A stretch of DNA of 64,000 bases from NCBI GenBank assembly GCA_963761015.1, contig CAVXFL010000016.1:248001-312000 (forward strand), read 5' to 3'. The stretch comes from CAVXFL01 sp963761015 (lineage in GTDB: Bacteria > Pseudomonadota > Alphaproteobacteria > Acetobacterales > Acetobacteraceae). Each line of letters starts with the position of its first letter. The stretch's first letter is position 1. The notes under the pieces were generated by a model. That model saw nothing but the letters and a program-made list of their open reading frames with translations, made no database searches and was not told where the DNA came from. A program made the translations under genes and the position numbers. Positions 9,614 through 19,124 of this stretch are shown piece after piece.

Positions 9614-11298
9614 CTATCGGCGAGGCCGAGTTCCGCGACCATGCGCTCGCGGATGATGAATTTCTGGATCTTGCCCGTCACCGTCATCGGGAATTCGTCG
9701 ACGAAGCGGATGTAGCGGGGGATCTTCTGGTGCGCGATCTTGTCGCGGCAGAACGCACGGATTTCGTCCTCGGTCGCGCTGGCGCCCTGCGTCAGGCGAA
9801 TCCACGCGCATAGTTCCTCGCCGTATTTCGCGTCGGGCAGGCCGACCACCTGCACGGCCTGGACTTTCGGATGGCGATACAGGAATTCCTCGACCTCGCG
9901 CGGATAGATGTTTTCGCCGCCGCGGATGACCATGTCCTTGATGCGGCCGACGATCGCGCAATAGCCCTCGTCGTCGATGGTGGCGAGATCGCCGGTGTGC
10001 ATCCAGCGCGCGCGGTCGATCACCTCGCGCGTCTTGTCGTCCTGGTCCCAGTAGCCGAGCATGACGGAATAGCCACGGGTGCAAAGCTCGCCCGGCGTGC
10101 CGCGCGGCACGATGCGGCCCTCGGCGTCGATGATCTTCACTTCGAGATGTGGCTGGACTCGCCCGACGGTGGAAACCCGGCGCTCCACCGGATCGTCGAC
10201 GGCGCTCTGAAAACTCACCGGGCTCGTTTCGGTCATGCCGTAAGCGATGGTGATGTCGCGCATGTGCATCCGCTCCATCACGCGGCGCATCACCTCGATC
10301 GGGCACGGCGCGCCCGCCATGATGCCGGTCCTCAGGGTGCTCAGGTCGAACTTGGCGAAATCCGGGTGGTCGAGTTCGGCGATGAACATGGTCGGCACGC
10401 CGTAGAGCGCGGTGCAGCGTTCCTCGTGCACCGTTTGCAGCACCGCGAGCGGATCGAAGCCCTCGCTCGGGTAGATCATCGCCGCGCCGTGCGTCAGGCA
10501 ACCAAGATTCGCCATCACCATGCCGAAACAATGATACAGCGGCACCGGCACGCAGAGCCGGTCGGATTCGGTGAGCCGGATGGCTTCGCCCACGAAGAAA
10601 CCGTTGTTCAGGATGTTGTGGTGCGACAGGGTGGCGCCCTTGGGGAACCCGGTCGTGCCGGAGGTGAACTGCACGTTGATCGGATCGTCGAACTGCAACC
10701 GCTCCGCCAGCGCCGCGAGGTCCGAATCGGAGTCTGGTGTGGCTGCCGCGGCGATATCGGCAAAGCGGAGAAAGCCGGTTTCCCGTTGTTCGCCGATCAG
10801 GATGGGCAGATGCAGATGCGGCAGCCGCACGCTGCGCAACGGCGTTTCGCCGTTCGCCAGTTCTGGTGCGAGGTCGCGCAGCAAGCCGATATAATCGCTG
10901 CTGCGGAAACTGCGCGCCATCACCAGCGCCTTGCAGCGCGAGAGATTGAGCGCGTATTCCAGTTCGCTCGCGCGATAGGCGGGGTTGATCGTGACCAGGA
11001 TGATCCCGGCCTTGGCGGCGGCGAATTGCGTGAGCGTCCACTCGGCGTTGTTGGGCGACCAGATGCCCAGGCACTCGCCCGGCCGCAGCCCGAGTGCGAG
11101 GAGGCCGGATGCGACGCGATCCACTTCGCGCTTCAGGCCGGCATAGGTCCACCGTATGTTCTGATGCCGCACGATCAGGGCGTCGCGGCCGCCCCAGCGC
11201 TCGGCGGCGTGGTCGAAGAAGCCGCCGATCGTCTCGCCGATCAGGTTGGTTCCGCTGGCGCCGTGGACGTAGCTGAGCCGGGTCGAAGCGCGCGCCAT
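9614..11298 (-). CDS. AMP-binding fatty-acid/medium-chain acyl-CoA synthetase
   Basis: Acyl-CoA ligase of about 561 aa. Seen: P-loop NVQFTSGTTGFPKGATLSHH, GMVMANLGCLTHGAAMIYP, ITIAYGMTETSPVSFQSAVD, MHTGDLATIDDEGYCAIVGR, IKDMVIRGGENIYPREVEEF and the C-terminal catalytic lysine motif MTVTGKIQKF; this set is typical of fatty-acyl-CoA synthases of the AcsM/FadD-like branch. As written the frame has no stop and runs on into the K+-channel gene. A TAG in the neighbouring frame at 9614-9616 would end the protein as ...AELGLAE if one base is missing near 9617, which is the usual family end. Substrate chain length is not determinable here. It starts 105 bp after the RTX-like gene's stop on the same strand. 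Confidence 0.88.
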
Positions 11299-11403
11299 TT
11301 CTCCCTCCCCGCGGAGCGGGCCGGCCGTGTTTCGCGCCGGCGGCCGGCGCCGATGCTATCAGCGCCGCCATGCGGGATGAAGGGCCGAACCCGGTGGCCC
11401 GGC

Positions 11404-12822
11404 TCAGGAGCTGTGAATTTGCCCGGCATTCACTTGCGGGACGCCGAGGAAGGTGATGCGGGTGCCGTCGGGTAAGGTGAGCACATCCGAGCCGTTGACC
11501 ATCGCCATCGACGCGCCATCCGGCAATCCGTTCGCGCCGGCCGGGCCGTAGCCGAAGAGGTAGAGCTGGTCGTGGCCGTTCCAGTTCCCTATCAGCTCGT
11601 TGCCGCCGGCCGAGAAGGCGGCGTTCACCTCGAACAGGTTGACGCCGCTGCCGCCAATCAGGGTTTCGCTGCCTGGGCCGCCGACGATGACGTTGTTGCC
11701 CGAGCCGGCGACGATACAGTCGTTCCCGGCGCCCGCGAACAGCACGTCGTTGCCGCTGGAGGCGCCGGCGTTCAGGGTGACGTTGCCGGGGCCGGCGACC
11801 AGCAGGTTGTTGTTGGTGTCCCCGAACAGCGTGATCGACCCGCCGTATTCGGAGAAGATCACCGCGCCCGATACCGTGCCGGACACCGCGGCGGAGCCGA
11901 CCACGGTCTGGCTGCCGCTGCCGCCGTCGAGCATGAACTGACCGTGGCCGACGAAGAACTGGCTGTTCGCGCCCGGTGCGCCGTACAAAATCGCGCTGCC
12001 TTCGCCGGCGACCACGGTGCTGTTCGCGTTGGTCCCGCTGACGAAGGTGAGCGGGCCGCTGTTGCCGAAATAGAGCCCGCCGCCCGCCTCCGCGAAAACG
12101 GTATCCTCGCCGCCGCCGGCGACGACGGTGTCATCGCCGGCTTGGTTGAAGATGACGGTTTGCCCGTTGTTGCCGTAGACCACGGTGCCGGCATGAAACG
12201 TGGCGATCACCGCGGTGCCGCCCGGCGCCGCGACGATCATGTCCGTGCCCCAGGACTGCACCGTCTCGTTGCCCGAGCCGAGGAACAGCGAATTCCTGCC
12301 CGCCACCTCGCGCGACCCGTCGCTGATGAAGTACGGACCGGCGGTCGCGTAAACGGTGTTGTTGCCACCGTCGAGCAGCAGCATCCAGCCGTTTCCCGAG
12401 AGCGGCAGGTTGGGGCCGGGCGCGATCACGTTGTTGCCGCCTGCCGCGATCACCGTGCCGGCGCCGCCGTTTGTAAAGAAGGTCAGGCCGCCTTGGGTCG
12501 AGAGCACGGTTTCGCTCAGCTCCCGTACCGGACCGGTGATGGTCGCCGGCCCCGCGAAGTCGTTCACGACCGCGCCGTATCCGGCCGGAACCGTGGCCTG
12601 GTTGGGGCCGGTGTTCAGCAGCGTAAACTCGTTGACTTCGCCGGCGGAGGCCGGGACGGTCGGGGCGGTCAGGGCGTCCTGTGCGTTCAGCTTGCTCTGC
12701 TGGGCCGCCGCGTAAATCGAGTTGAGCAGTTGCGTCGCCAGCATCATATTTTGCTGGGTCGCGAACTGCAGATTGATCGTGCCATTTTGCGCGCTTGGCA
12801 CGGTCGCAACCGGAACCAGCAT
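11404..12822 (-). CDS. RTX-like calcium-binding repeat protein, probably secreted
   Basis: A 472-aa, Gly/Asn/Ala-rich protein with no N-terminal signal peptide. From about residue 110 onwards it is a run of short repeats of the kind GGNNTVYA, GSGNETVQ, GGGEDTVFA, GAGNDCIVAGSGNNVI and GGPGSETLIGGSGVNLF. These are degenerate GGxGxD nonapeptides forming calcium-binding beta-rolls. The acidic residue of the canonical motif is often replaced by Asn, so calcium affinity may be reduced. The C-terminus (LPDGTRITFLGV) resembles the type I secretion signal region of such proteins. No type I secretion genes (ABC, membrane fusion, outer-membrane channel) are adjacent. Adhesin or surface-layer function is inference. 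Confidence 0.75.
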   Translation of the reverse strand: MLVPVATVPSAQNGTINLQFATQQNMMLATQLLNSIYAAAQQSKLNAQDALTAPTVPASAGEVNEFTLLNTGPNQATVPAGYGAVVNDFAGPATITGPVRELSETVLSTQGGLTFFTNGGAGTVIAAGGNNVIAPGPNLPLSGNGWMLLLDGGNNTVYATAGPYFISDGSREVAGRNSLFLGSGNETVQSWGTDMIVAAPGGTAVIATFHAGTVVYGNNGQTVIFNQAGDDTVVAGGGEDTVFAEAGGGLYFGNSGPLTFVSGTNANSTVVAGEGSAILYGAPGANSQFFVGHGQFMLDGGSGSQTVVGSAAVSGTVSGAVIFSEYGGSITLFGDTNNNLLVAGPGNVTLNAGASSGNDVLFAGAGNDCIVAGSGNNVIVGGPGSETLIGGSGVNLFEVNAAFSAGGNELIGNWNGHDQLYLFGYGPAGANGLPDGASMAMVNGSDVLTLPDGTRITFLGVPQVNAGQIHSS

Positions 12823-12925
12823 TGCGACCTCCAGAAAATCAACTTATTGGATAGCATTACCGGGCGGGGCTAAGCAAGGGTTCCGTGCCGCCGACGATCA
12901 CAGGTAAGCGAGACGAGTAAACGGA

Positions 12926-13381
12926 ATGCCAAGACGCACGAGTTGCGGGGTCCTGGTTACCGACGGCGCGCGACTCCTGCTGGGGCATGCCACGCGCTCG
13001 CCGCGCTGGGACATCCCGAAAGGGTTAGCCGAGCCGGGCGAGGGCGAGAGGGCAGCGGCGGTTCGCGAACTGCGCGAGGAAACCGGCCTGATCGCGCCGC
13101 CCGAGGCGCTGATCGACCTCGGCGCGCACGCCTACCTGCGTGACAAGGATCTCGCCCTGTTCGCCTGGGCGCCCCGGCCCTTGCCAGACCCGGCCGGTCT
13201 GACCTGCGGCTCCCATTTCGCCCTGCCGGGCGGGCGGGCGTTGCCGGAGTTCGACCGCTTCGGCCTGTTCGCCTGGGAAGAGGCGCTGACGCGGGTGGGC
13301 AAGAACCTGGCGCGCGTGCTCGGCACGATCCGGTCCCGGCTCATGGCGGACCTGGCGGGAGGCACAACGAAAGCGTCATGA
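12926..13381 (+). CDS. Nudix hydrolase
   Basis: A 151-aa pyrophosphohydrolase. The Nudix box is complete: G at about residue 34 in GLAEPGE, then REL-x-EETG (GX5EX7REUXEEXGU), so metal-dependent cleavage of a nucleoside-diphosphate-linked substrate is expected. The N-terminus (RRTSCGVLVTDGARLLLGHA, then WDIPKGLAEPGE) resembles the NUDIX subgroup acting on small (di)nucleotides or RNA caps; substrate unknown. It is transcribed away from the RTX-like gene with ~100 bp between starts, so the intergenic region at 12823-12925 must hold both promoters. A VOC-family gene follows 81 bp downstream on the same strand. Confidence 0.88.
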   Translation: MPRRTSCGVLVTDGARLLLGHATRSPRWDIPKGLAEPGEGERAAAVRELREETGLIAPPEALIDLGAHAYLRDKDLALFAWAPRPLPDPAGLTCGSHFALPGGRALPEFDRFGLFAWEEALTRVGKNLARVLGTIRSRLMADLAGGTTKAS

Positions 13382-13462
13382 CCGCCGAGCGGCAAACGTG
13401 GTTTACTCGGCGACCCGGTCCGCTACGGCGCGGTCCGGAAACCCTGGAACAAGGATGGGGCC

Positions 13463-13828
13463 ATGGCCAACCCGTTCGTGCATGTGGAACTCGCCACGAC
13501 CGACCTCGCGGTCGCGAAGACGTTCTACGGCTCGCTGTTCGACTGGACGCTGGACGACGTCGATATGGGCGGCGGCATGTCCTACACGATGATCCGGGTC
13601 GGCGAGGGGACCGGCGGGGGCATGATGGCGCACCCGATGGCGGGACAGCCCTCGGCTTGGCTGCCCTACGTGACCGTAGACGACATCGGCGCCGCGACGG
13701 AAAAGGCGCGGTCGCTCGGCGCCAGCGTCATTCGGGAGGAAACCGAAGTCATGGGCGCGGGCTGGTTCGCCATCATCCAGGACCCGACCGGCGCCGTGCT
13801 CGGCCTGTGGCAGGAGCGATCGGCCTAG
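13463..13828 (+). CDS. VOC-family (glyoxalase/bleomycin-resistance-like) protein
   Basis: A 121-aa single-domain protein of the vicinal oxygen chelate superfamily. Seen: FVHVELATTDLAVAKTFYGS at the start, the mid-domain WLPYVTVDDIGAATEKARSL beginning the second beta-alpha-beta-beta-beta module, and GWFAIIQDPTGAVLGLWQ at the end. These proteins dimerise around a metal site and include lyases, dioxygenases and drug-binding proteins; no specific substrate can be read. A good ribosome-binding site (AAGGATGG) lies just before the ATG. It is 81 bp downstream of the Nudix gene and may be its operon partner. Confidence 0.87.
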   Translation: MANPFVHVELATTDLAVAKTFYGSLFDWTLDDVDMGGGMSYTMIRVGEGTGGGMMAHPMAGQPSAWLPYVTVDDIGAATEKARSLGASVIREETEVMGAGWFAIIQDPTGAVLGLWQERSA

Positions 13829-13938
13829 TCGCCTTGGCCGGCCAGTCCGGTTGAAGCCGCGTCGGGCACGTAACGACGCCGCTTCGATGTTGCAGCACGG
13901 CGGCCGCCTTCCTAGCTTGTTTCCTGAAGGTGGTTGCC

Positions 13939-14505
13939 ATGACACGGCCGCTGATCGCCGCGCTGGCGCTGATCTGGGTGATCGGCGCCGATGCGAACGC
14001 GGCCCAAACCGCGCCCGGCCATTTCGGCGTTCCATACTGGAAGCCGGTCGGCGCGTGGATCGTGCTGCTGATACCGCTCTCGAGCGGAAGCTTCAGCTGC
14101 GCCGCCCTGACGCGCGCCGTTGCGAGCGGGTCCGGCAAGTATTCCGTGGGCTTCGCGCTCACCGCATCCACCACCCATTTCTACCTTAACGATCCTGCCC
14201 TGCCGAAACCGGCGCCGAAGAGCGTGACGCTGGCGGTCGACCAGCACCAGGTCGCGCGGCTTCCGGTCTTGCTGCACCAGCGCTTCGACCGCGGCGGACA
14301 AATCCTGATGGCCGACGTGCCTGGCATGACGCTCGGGCGCCGCATCCTCCCGGCAATGATCGCGGGACGACAACTCGAAGTCGACGCCGGCGATCGGCAT
14401 TACGCGGTTTCGATTGCCGATTTCGGCGTCGTCGTGAAACAGCTCCAGGAATGCGCGCTGTTCGTGCTCGGTCCCCTCTCGGGCATGCCGTCGGGCGCCC
14501 GATAG
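13939..14505 (+). CDS. Hypothetical secreted protein
   Basis: A 188-aa protein with an N-terminal signal peptide (RPLIAALALIWVIGADANAA, cleavage probably after ANA). The mature part has no motif I recognise; it contains a Cys at LSSGSFSCAALTRAV and another at KQLQECALF, which could form a periplasmic disulfide. ATG 13939 is preferred over the GTG three codons upstream because GAAGGTGG lies at a proper distance before it. The 3' end is 30 bp from the stop of the convergent HAD-family gene. No function assigned. Confidence 0.6.
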   Translation: MTRPLIAALALIWVIGADANAAQTAPGHFGVPYWKPVGAWIVLLIPLSSGSFSCAALTRAVASGSGKYSVGFALTASTTHFYLNDPALPKPAPKSVTLAVDQHQVARLPVLLHQRFDRGGQILMADVPGMTLGRRILPAMIAGRQLEVDAGDRHYAVSIADFGVVVKQLQECALFVLGPLSGMPSGAR

Positions 14506-14534
14506 TTCAGCCGTTCATGCGCCGAAGCTCCGCG

Positions 14535-15242
14535 TCACGCGCCCATGCGTTCGGCGAGGTCCGCGATACTGGTCGCGATCACGTCCCAATCGCCGTCCGG
14601 CGCAAAATCACGCGTCTGGTGCGGCCCGTATTCGGCCGGCCGGGCGATAAATCCGGTGCGCAGACCATGCGTCTGTGCGGCGCGCAGGTCGTCGTTGTGC
14701 GCCGCCGCCAGCATCACCTCGCCGGGCGGCAGGCGGAGCAGGCCGCAGGCGCCGAGATAGGTTTCCGGATCGGGCTTGTAGTGGCGGAACAGGTCGGAGG
14801 CGAAGACCACGTCCCACGGCAGCGCGGCGAATTTCGCCAGATCCACCTGCAAGGCCAGGTTGCCGTTCGACAGCGAGCCCACGATGAACCGGCGCCGCAG
14901 CCGCGCGAGCCCGGCCACGCTGTCCGGCCACGGGCGCAGCCGGTGCCAGAACAAGGTAATGTGGTCGAGATCGGCCTCGGTCAGCCCGGCTATCCCGAAC
15001 CGGGCGACGAGCTGCCCGAGGCTCTCGCGATGCAGCTCGTCCAGCACGGTCCATCGCGTCTCGCCCTGGCGCACCCAATTCATGGAGGGGCGGTAGGCGC
15101 CCCGCCAGGCGTCGACCAACGCCGCCCAGTCCGCCGCGATGCCGCGCGAGCGGCCGAAGGTGTCCAGGTCCTCGATCAGGCTGGATCGCCAGTCCACCAC
15201 GGTACCGAACACATCAAACACGATCGCCTTCACGTTCATCAT
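14535..15242 (-). CDS. Haloacid dehalogenase type II (HAD superfamily hydrolase)
   Basis: A 235-aa HAD hydrolase resembling L-2-haloacid dehalogenases. Seen: motif I AIVFDVFGTVVDWRSS with the nucleophilic Asp (about residue 9), motif II SLSNGN, motif III Lys in FRHYKPDPETY, and motif IV AAHNDDLRAAQ. Dehalogenases of this type replace the halogen of short 2-haloacids by hydroxyl; many annotated members are ordinary phosphatases, so the reaction is a family inference. The start overlaps the stop of the ABC transporter gene by 4 bp (ATGA), so the two are translationally coupled. Confidence 0.85.
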   Translation of the reverse strand: MMNVKAIVFDVFGTVVDWRSSLIEDLDTFGRSRGIAADWAALVDAWRGAYRPSMNWVRQGETRWTVLDELHRESLGQLVARFGIAGLTEADLDHITLFWHRLRPWPDSVAGLARLRRRFIVGSLSNGNLALQVDLAKFAALPWDVVFASDLFRHYKPDPETYLGACGLLRLPPGEVMLAAAHNDDLRAAQTHGLRTGFIARPAEYGPHQTRDFAPDGDWDVIATSIADLAERMGA

Positions 15243-17026
15243 GGCACAGCTCCCGCCAATTCGACCGGTTCAGCCTCCAGAAGCCGTCCGGCCCCCCCCG
15301 CCGCGCGCTGCATGACCAGATGCCGGTCATGGAATCGCGCGACACTTTCCCGATGCGCGATGGAGACGATGCTGGTGTCCGGCAGCTTCTTGCGCAGCAC
15401 GCCGTAAAGCTCGGTCTCGGCTTCGGGGTCCAGATTGGCCGTCGCCTCGTCCAGGAACAGCCAGTCCGGCTTGGCTAACAGCGCGCGGGCGACGGCCAGG
15501 CGCTGCTGCTCCCCGCCCGACAGCCGGAGCGTCCAGTTGTCCTCGTCGTTCAGGCGGCCGACCAGGTGTTCGAGGCCGACATCGCGCAAGGTCTGCATGA
15601 TGGCGGCGTCTTCGTAGGCATCGTCCTGCGCCGGATAGGCGACGGCGTGACGCAAGGTGCCGAGCGGCACGTACGGCCGCTGCGGCAGGAACAGGTAGGT
15701 CCCGCGCGGTCGCTCGACCTTGCCGGACCCGAACGGCCAGATGCCGGCGATGGCGCGGAACAGCGTGGATTTGCCGGACCCGGAGCGGCCGCTGATGATG
15801 GTGCGCTCGCCCGGCTGGAACGCCAGCGTCTGGTTCGACAGCAACGGCTCCCCGCCGGGCAGCGCCAAGGTCACGTCGTCGAGCGTCAGGGCGCCCGAGG
15901 GGGCCGTCTCGGCGGTCACGCCGGTGCCGGAGGCGGCGCGGGCCGCGACCACGGCGCGGTGAAAGGTGGCGAGACGTTCCACCGTCGCGCTCCAGGCCGC
16001 CAAACTCGCGTACGAGGTGACGAACCACGACATCGCGTTCTGCACGTGGCCGAACGCGCCCACCGTCTGGGTGAGGCCGCCGAGCGGAATTTCCCCGCCG
16101 AAATAGCGCGGCGCGACGACGATGATCGGGAACACCACGGCGACCTGCTGGTAGCCGTAAATCAGCGAGTTCAGCAGCTTGGTCCGCTGCATGATGCCCC
16201 ACCAGTTCTGCACCACCGCGGCGAAGCGCGTCCCCATGCCGGCGCGCTCCTCGGTCTCGCCGCCGTACAGCGCCACGCCCTCGGCGTTCTCGCGTAGCCG
16301 GACCAGCGAGAAACGGAAGTCGGCTTCGTAGCGCTGCTGCATGAAGTTCAGCATGGCGAGCGGCCGGCCGACCAGATGCGTGAGCCAGGTGCCGAGCACG
16401 GCGTAGACCAGCGCGACCCAGACCATGTAGCCGGGAATGTTCACGCCCAGGAAGCGTATCGGCCCGGACAGGCTCCACAGGATGCCGACGAAGCTGAACA
16501 GCGAAACCACGTTGGACAGCAGCCCGAGCCCGAGGGCGAGCGTGTCGGAAGTGTAGTTGCGCAGATCCTCCGAAATACGCTGGTCCGGGTTGTCCGTGCC
16601 GGCGGCGTTCGGGTTCGCGGTCAGGCTGATGCGGTAATAGGCGCGGTCGGCCAGCCATTCGTCCAGGAACTGCCGGGTGAACCAGCGCCGCCAGCGGATT
16701 TGCAGCCACTGGTTGAGGTAAGTCGCGTACACCGCGACCGCGATGTAGACGACCGCGAGACCGCAGAACCCCGGCATGAGGCCGAAAAACCCGCTGGTGT
16801 GCCGCCAGGTGAACAGGAGCTGGATGAACGCGCTCCAGTTCTTCTGCTGGATGAAGTCCCAGAACGCGTGATTCCAGAAATTAAACACCACGTCCATCGC
16901 GACCATCATCAGGTTCAGCGCGATGATGGTGCCGAGCAGCAGCCAGGCGGACCATTTCTCCTCGGAACCGAAATACGGTTTCGCGAGGTGCCACGCGTCC
17001 TTGATGATGGGGAGGGCTCGTATCAT
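15239..17026 (-). CDS. ABC transporter, fused permease/ATP-binding protein (SbmA/YddA-like)
   Basis: A 595-aa half-transporter. The N-terminal ~330 residues hold the membrane domain with segments such as WLLLGTIIALNLMMVAMDVV and FCGLAVVYIAVAVYATYL, and the sequence RWFTRQFLDEWLADRAYYRI, typical of the SbmA/BacA_YddA membrane domain. The C-terminal ATPase has Walker A ISGRSGSGKSTLF, signature LSGGEQQRLAVARALL and Walker B PDWLFLDEAT. Characterised relatives include SbmA/BacA peptide importers and the mycobacterial vitamin B12/bleomycin importer; most YddA-like members are uncharacterised. It heads a two-gene unit with the HAD hydrolase; the 280-bp region upstream (17027-17306) holds its promoter and nothing else I can see. 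Confidence 0.9.
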   Translation of the reverse strand: MIRALPIIKDAWHLAKPYFGSEEKWSAWLLLGTIIALNLMMVAMDVVFNFWNHAFWDFIQQKNWSAFIQLLFTWRHTSGFFGLMPGFCGLAVVYIAVAVYATYLNQWLQIRWRRWFTRQFLDEWLADRAYYRISLTANPNAAGTDNPDQRISEDLRNYTSDTLALGLGLLSNVVSLFSFVGILWSLSGPIRFLGVNIPGYMVWVALVYAVLGTWLTHLVGRPLAMLNFMQQRYEADFRFSLVRLRENAEGVALYGGETEERAGMGTRFAAVVQNWWGIMQRTKLLNSLIYGYQQVAVVFPIIVVAPRYFGGEIPLGGLTQTVGAFGHVQNAMSWFVTSYASLAAWSATVERLATFHRAVVAARAASGTGVTAETAPSGALTLDDVTLALPGGEPLLSNQTLAFQPGERTIISGRSGSGKSTLFRAIAGIWPFGSGKVERPRGTYLFLPQRPYVPLGTLRHAVAYPAQDDAYEDAAIMQTLRDVGLEHLVGRLNDEDNWTLRLSGGEQQRLAVARALLAKPDWLFLDEATANLDPEAETELYGVLRKKLPDTSIVSIAHRESVARFHDRHLVMQRAAGGAGRLLEAEPVELAGAVP

Positions 17027-17306
17027 TCACGTCAGCTCCAGAGCGGGACGGGACCGCGGCTGTACAGTGTCGCCACGACGGGATTGTTGCCGTCCGCTGA
17101 AAGGTCCGTCAGCATCGGCCGCTCGGCGCGGGCGTACGATCGCGGCCGGCCGATGACCGGCGGCACGCACCAGCTCCGTTGATTCCACGCGTTCCTCCCC
17201 TCGCTGCCCTCGGCCGGGGGTTTCCCGCTCGGTCTCGGGCGCGAGCTAACGGCCCCGCATAGCAGCCGCCCGCGGCCGATGCCAGAACAGAGGGCGTGCG
17301 GCGCCG

Positions 17307-18161
17307 CTACGGCCGCAGCCGGGTCGCGAGCTCCGAGGAGGTCAAGGCTTGGCTGAACAGATGTCCCTGGCCCAGGTCGCAGCCAATGGCGGCGAGAAAT
17401 TCCCGCTGGCTCTCGGACTCGATGCCCGAGGCGATCACCTGGAGCCCGAGCGCGTGCGCGCTGTTCGCGAGCGCCAGCACGATGGCCGCCGCCTCAGGAT
17501 CGGCGGGCACCGAGCGGACGAACGAGCGGTCGAGCTTCACCCCCGTCAGCGGCAGGCGCCGCAGCACGGACAGGCTGCCGTAGCCGGCGCCGAAATTGTC
17601 GAAGACCAGGCCGATCCCGCGGTCCCGCAGTGCCGACAGCGTGAACAGTGTGTCGACATCCACGTCCAGGAGGGCGGGCTCCGGCAGTTCCAGCTCCAGC
17701 CGCTCCGGGGCGAGGCCGGAGATCTGCACGGCCTCGGCGACATGCTCCAGCAGCGCGCCGTCGAACAGGTGGCGCGGCGAGACGTTCACCGTAACGATCG
17801 CGCCGCCCGGCCAGGTCGCCGCCTCGGCGCAGGCGGTGCGCAGAACCCACCCCCCGATATGGGTGCCGAGCGCGCTGCGGTCGGCGATCGGCAGGAACAG
17901 CCCCGGGGCGACCATGCCGCGCTTGCGATGCGGCCAGCGGATCAGCGCCTCGCCGCCCACCATCGCGCCGGAGCGGAGTTCGATGAACGGCTGATAATGC
18001 AGGACGAAGCCGTCCTGCGAGAGCGTGTGGCGCAGTTCCTGTTCGAGCCGCCGCCGCTCCGTGGCCTCGCCCGCCGTTTCCGGGGCCGGACGCGGGCGAT
18101 GGCGGCCGCCGCCAAATCGTGCGGGCGGGCTCTGGACGACGAGGTCGGAACAGTCACGCAT
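17307..18161 (-). CDS. EAL-domain protein, probably degenerate c-di-GMP phosphodiesterase
   Basis: EAL domain without GGDEF, 284 aa from ATG 18161 (the frame is open to 18269, overlapping the divergent enoyl-CoA hydratase start). Seen: LHYQPFIELRSGAMVGGEAL with the EAL Glu, VNVSPRHL, and VKLDRSFV with the conserved Lys. The metal-site motif DDFGTGY reads DNFGAGY, ELTES reads ELPEP, and AEGVE reads ASGIE, so key acidic residues differ from active enzymes. I infer weak or lost catalysis and possibly a c-di-GMP-binding or protein-interaction role. No membrane or sensor domain is visible; it is a standalone gene. Confidence 0.8.
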   Translation of the reverse strand: MRDCSDLVVQSPPARFGGGRHRPRPAPETAGEATERRRLEQELRHTLSQDGFVLHYQPFIELRSGAMVGGEALIRWPHRKRGMVAPGLFLPIADRSALGTHIGGWVLRTACAEAATWPGGAIVTVNVSPRHLFDGALLEHVAEAVQISGLAPERLELELPEPALLDVDVDTLFTLSALRDRGIGLVFDNFGAGYGSLSVLRRLPLTGVKLDRSFVRSVPADPEAAAIVLALANSAHALGLQVIASGIESESQREFLAAIGCDLGQGHLFSQALTSSELATRLRP

Positions 18162-18260
18162 TGCGGAGGCATCCACCTTCCCCAGAAACGCGTCTAAATT
18201 CCTGTACGGAAGGTAAGGATCGAGTAAACATCCGCCGCTCAACCGTCGATCGGTGCCCCG

Positions 18261-19061
18261 ATGTCTCAATCACATGAACCGTCCATTGGCGTTCGCCACG
18301 AGCGCGGGGGGGCGGGAAGCGTCGCCTACCTGACGATCGAGAATTCAACCAAGCTGAACACCTTGGGCCGGGCGCTGACGCGCGAGCTGGTGGCCGCGCT
18401 CGGATCGCTGGCGGCGGACGATGGGCTGCGGGCGGTGGTGCTGAGCGGTGCCGGCGAGCGGGCGTTCATCGGCGGCGCCGATATCGTGGAAATGTCGCGG
18501 CTCGATCCGGCCTCGGCGCGCGCGTTCATCTCGGACCTGCACGGCTGCTGCCGGGCGCTGCGGCAATTGCCGGTGCCGGTGATCGCGCGGATTCAGGGGT
18601 TTGCGCTGGGCGCGGGGTTGGAGATCGCGGCCTCCTGCGACCTGCGGGTGGCCGCCGAGGACGCCGTGTTCGGCATGCCCGAGGTGAAGTTCGGCATCCC
18701 GTCGGTGATCGAGGCGGCGCTGCTGCCCCACCTGGTCGGCTGGGGCCGGGCGCGGCAAATCATGCTGCTTGGCGAGACCTTCCCGGCGGCCGACGCCGCG
18801 GCCTGGGGGCTGGTCGAGCGCGTGGTGCCCGCCGCCGCGCTCGATACGGCGGTCGAGGACTGGATCGGCGCGCTGTTTCGCGCGGGACCGCGGGCGGTGC
18901 GGCTGCAGAAGCGGCTGATGCGGCAGTGGGAGAGCTTGCCGCTGGATCAGGCGATCGGCGCCGGGGTAAACGCGTTCGCCGCCGCCTTCGAGACCGAGGA
19001 GCCAACGCGCCGCATGGCCGACTTCCTGGCCGAGCGCCGCGCTCGGCGGACCATCCCGTAG
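18261..19061 (+). CDS. Enoyl-CoA hydratase/isomerase family protein
   Basis: A 266-aa crotonase-fold protein. Seen: oxyanion-hole loop RAFIGGADIVEM, RIQGFALGAGLEIAASCDLR carrying the first catalytic Glu position, and FGMPEVKFGIPSVIEAALLP carrying the second Glu, so hydration of an enoyl-CoA is chemically plausible. Hydratases, isomerases and methylglutaconyl-CoA hydratase share these motifs; the last would complete the leucine pathway begun by ivd and mccAB in this window, but this is only a possibility given the ~10 kb distance. The ATG at 18261 is spaced only 100 bp from the divergent EAL start. Confidence 0.87.
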   Translation: MSQSHEPSIGVRHERGGAGSVAYLTIENSTKLNTLGRALTRELVAALGSLAADDGLRAVVLSGAGERAFIGGADIVEMSRLDPASARAFISDLHGCCRALRQLPVPVIARIQGFALGAGLEIAASCDLRVAAEDAVFGMPEVKFGIPSVIEAALLPHLVGWGRARQIMLLGETFPAADAAAWGLVERVVPAAALDTAVEDWIGALFRAGPRAVRLQKRLMRQWESLPLDQAIGAGVNAFAAAFETEEPTRRMADFLAERRARRTIP

Positions 19062-19124
19062 CCGATGCAACCAAGCTGGTACGGATGACGATCTACGCGC
19101 TGAAATCGTTCTGGGTATTCACCG

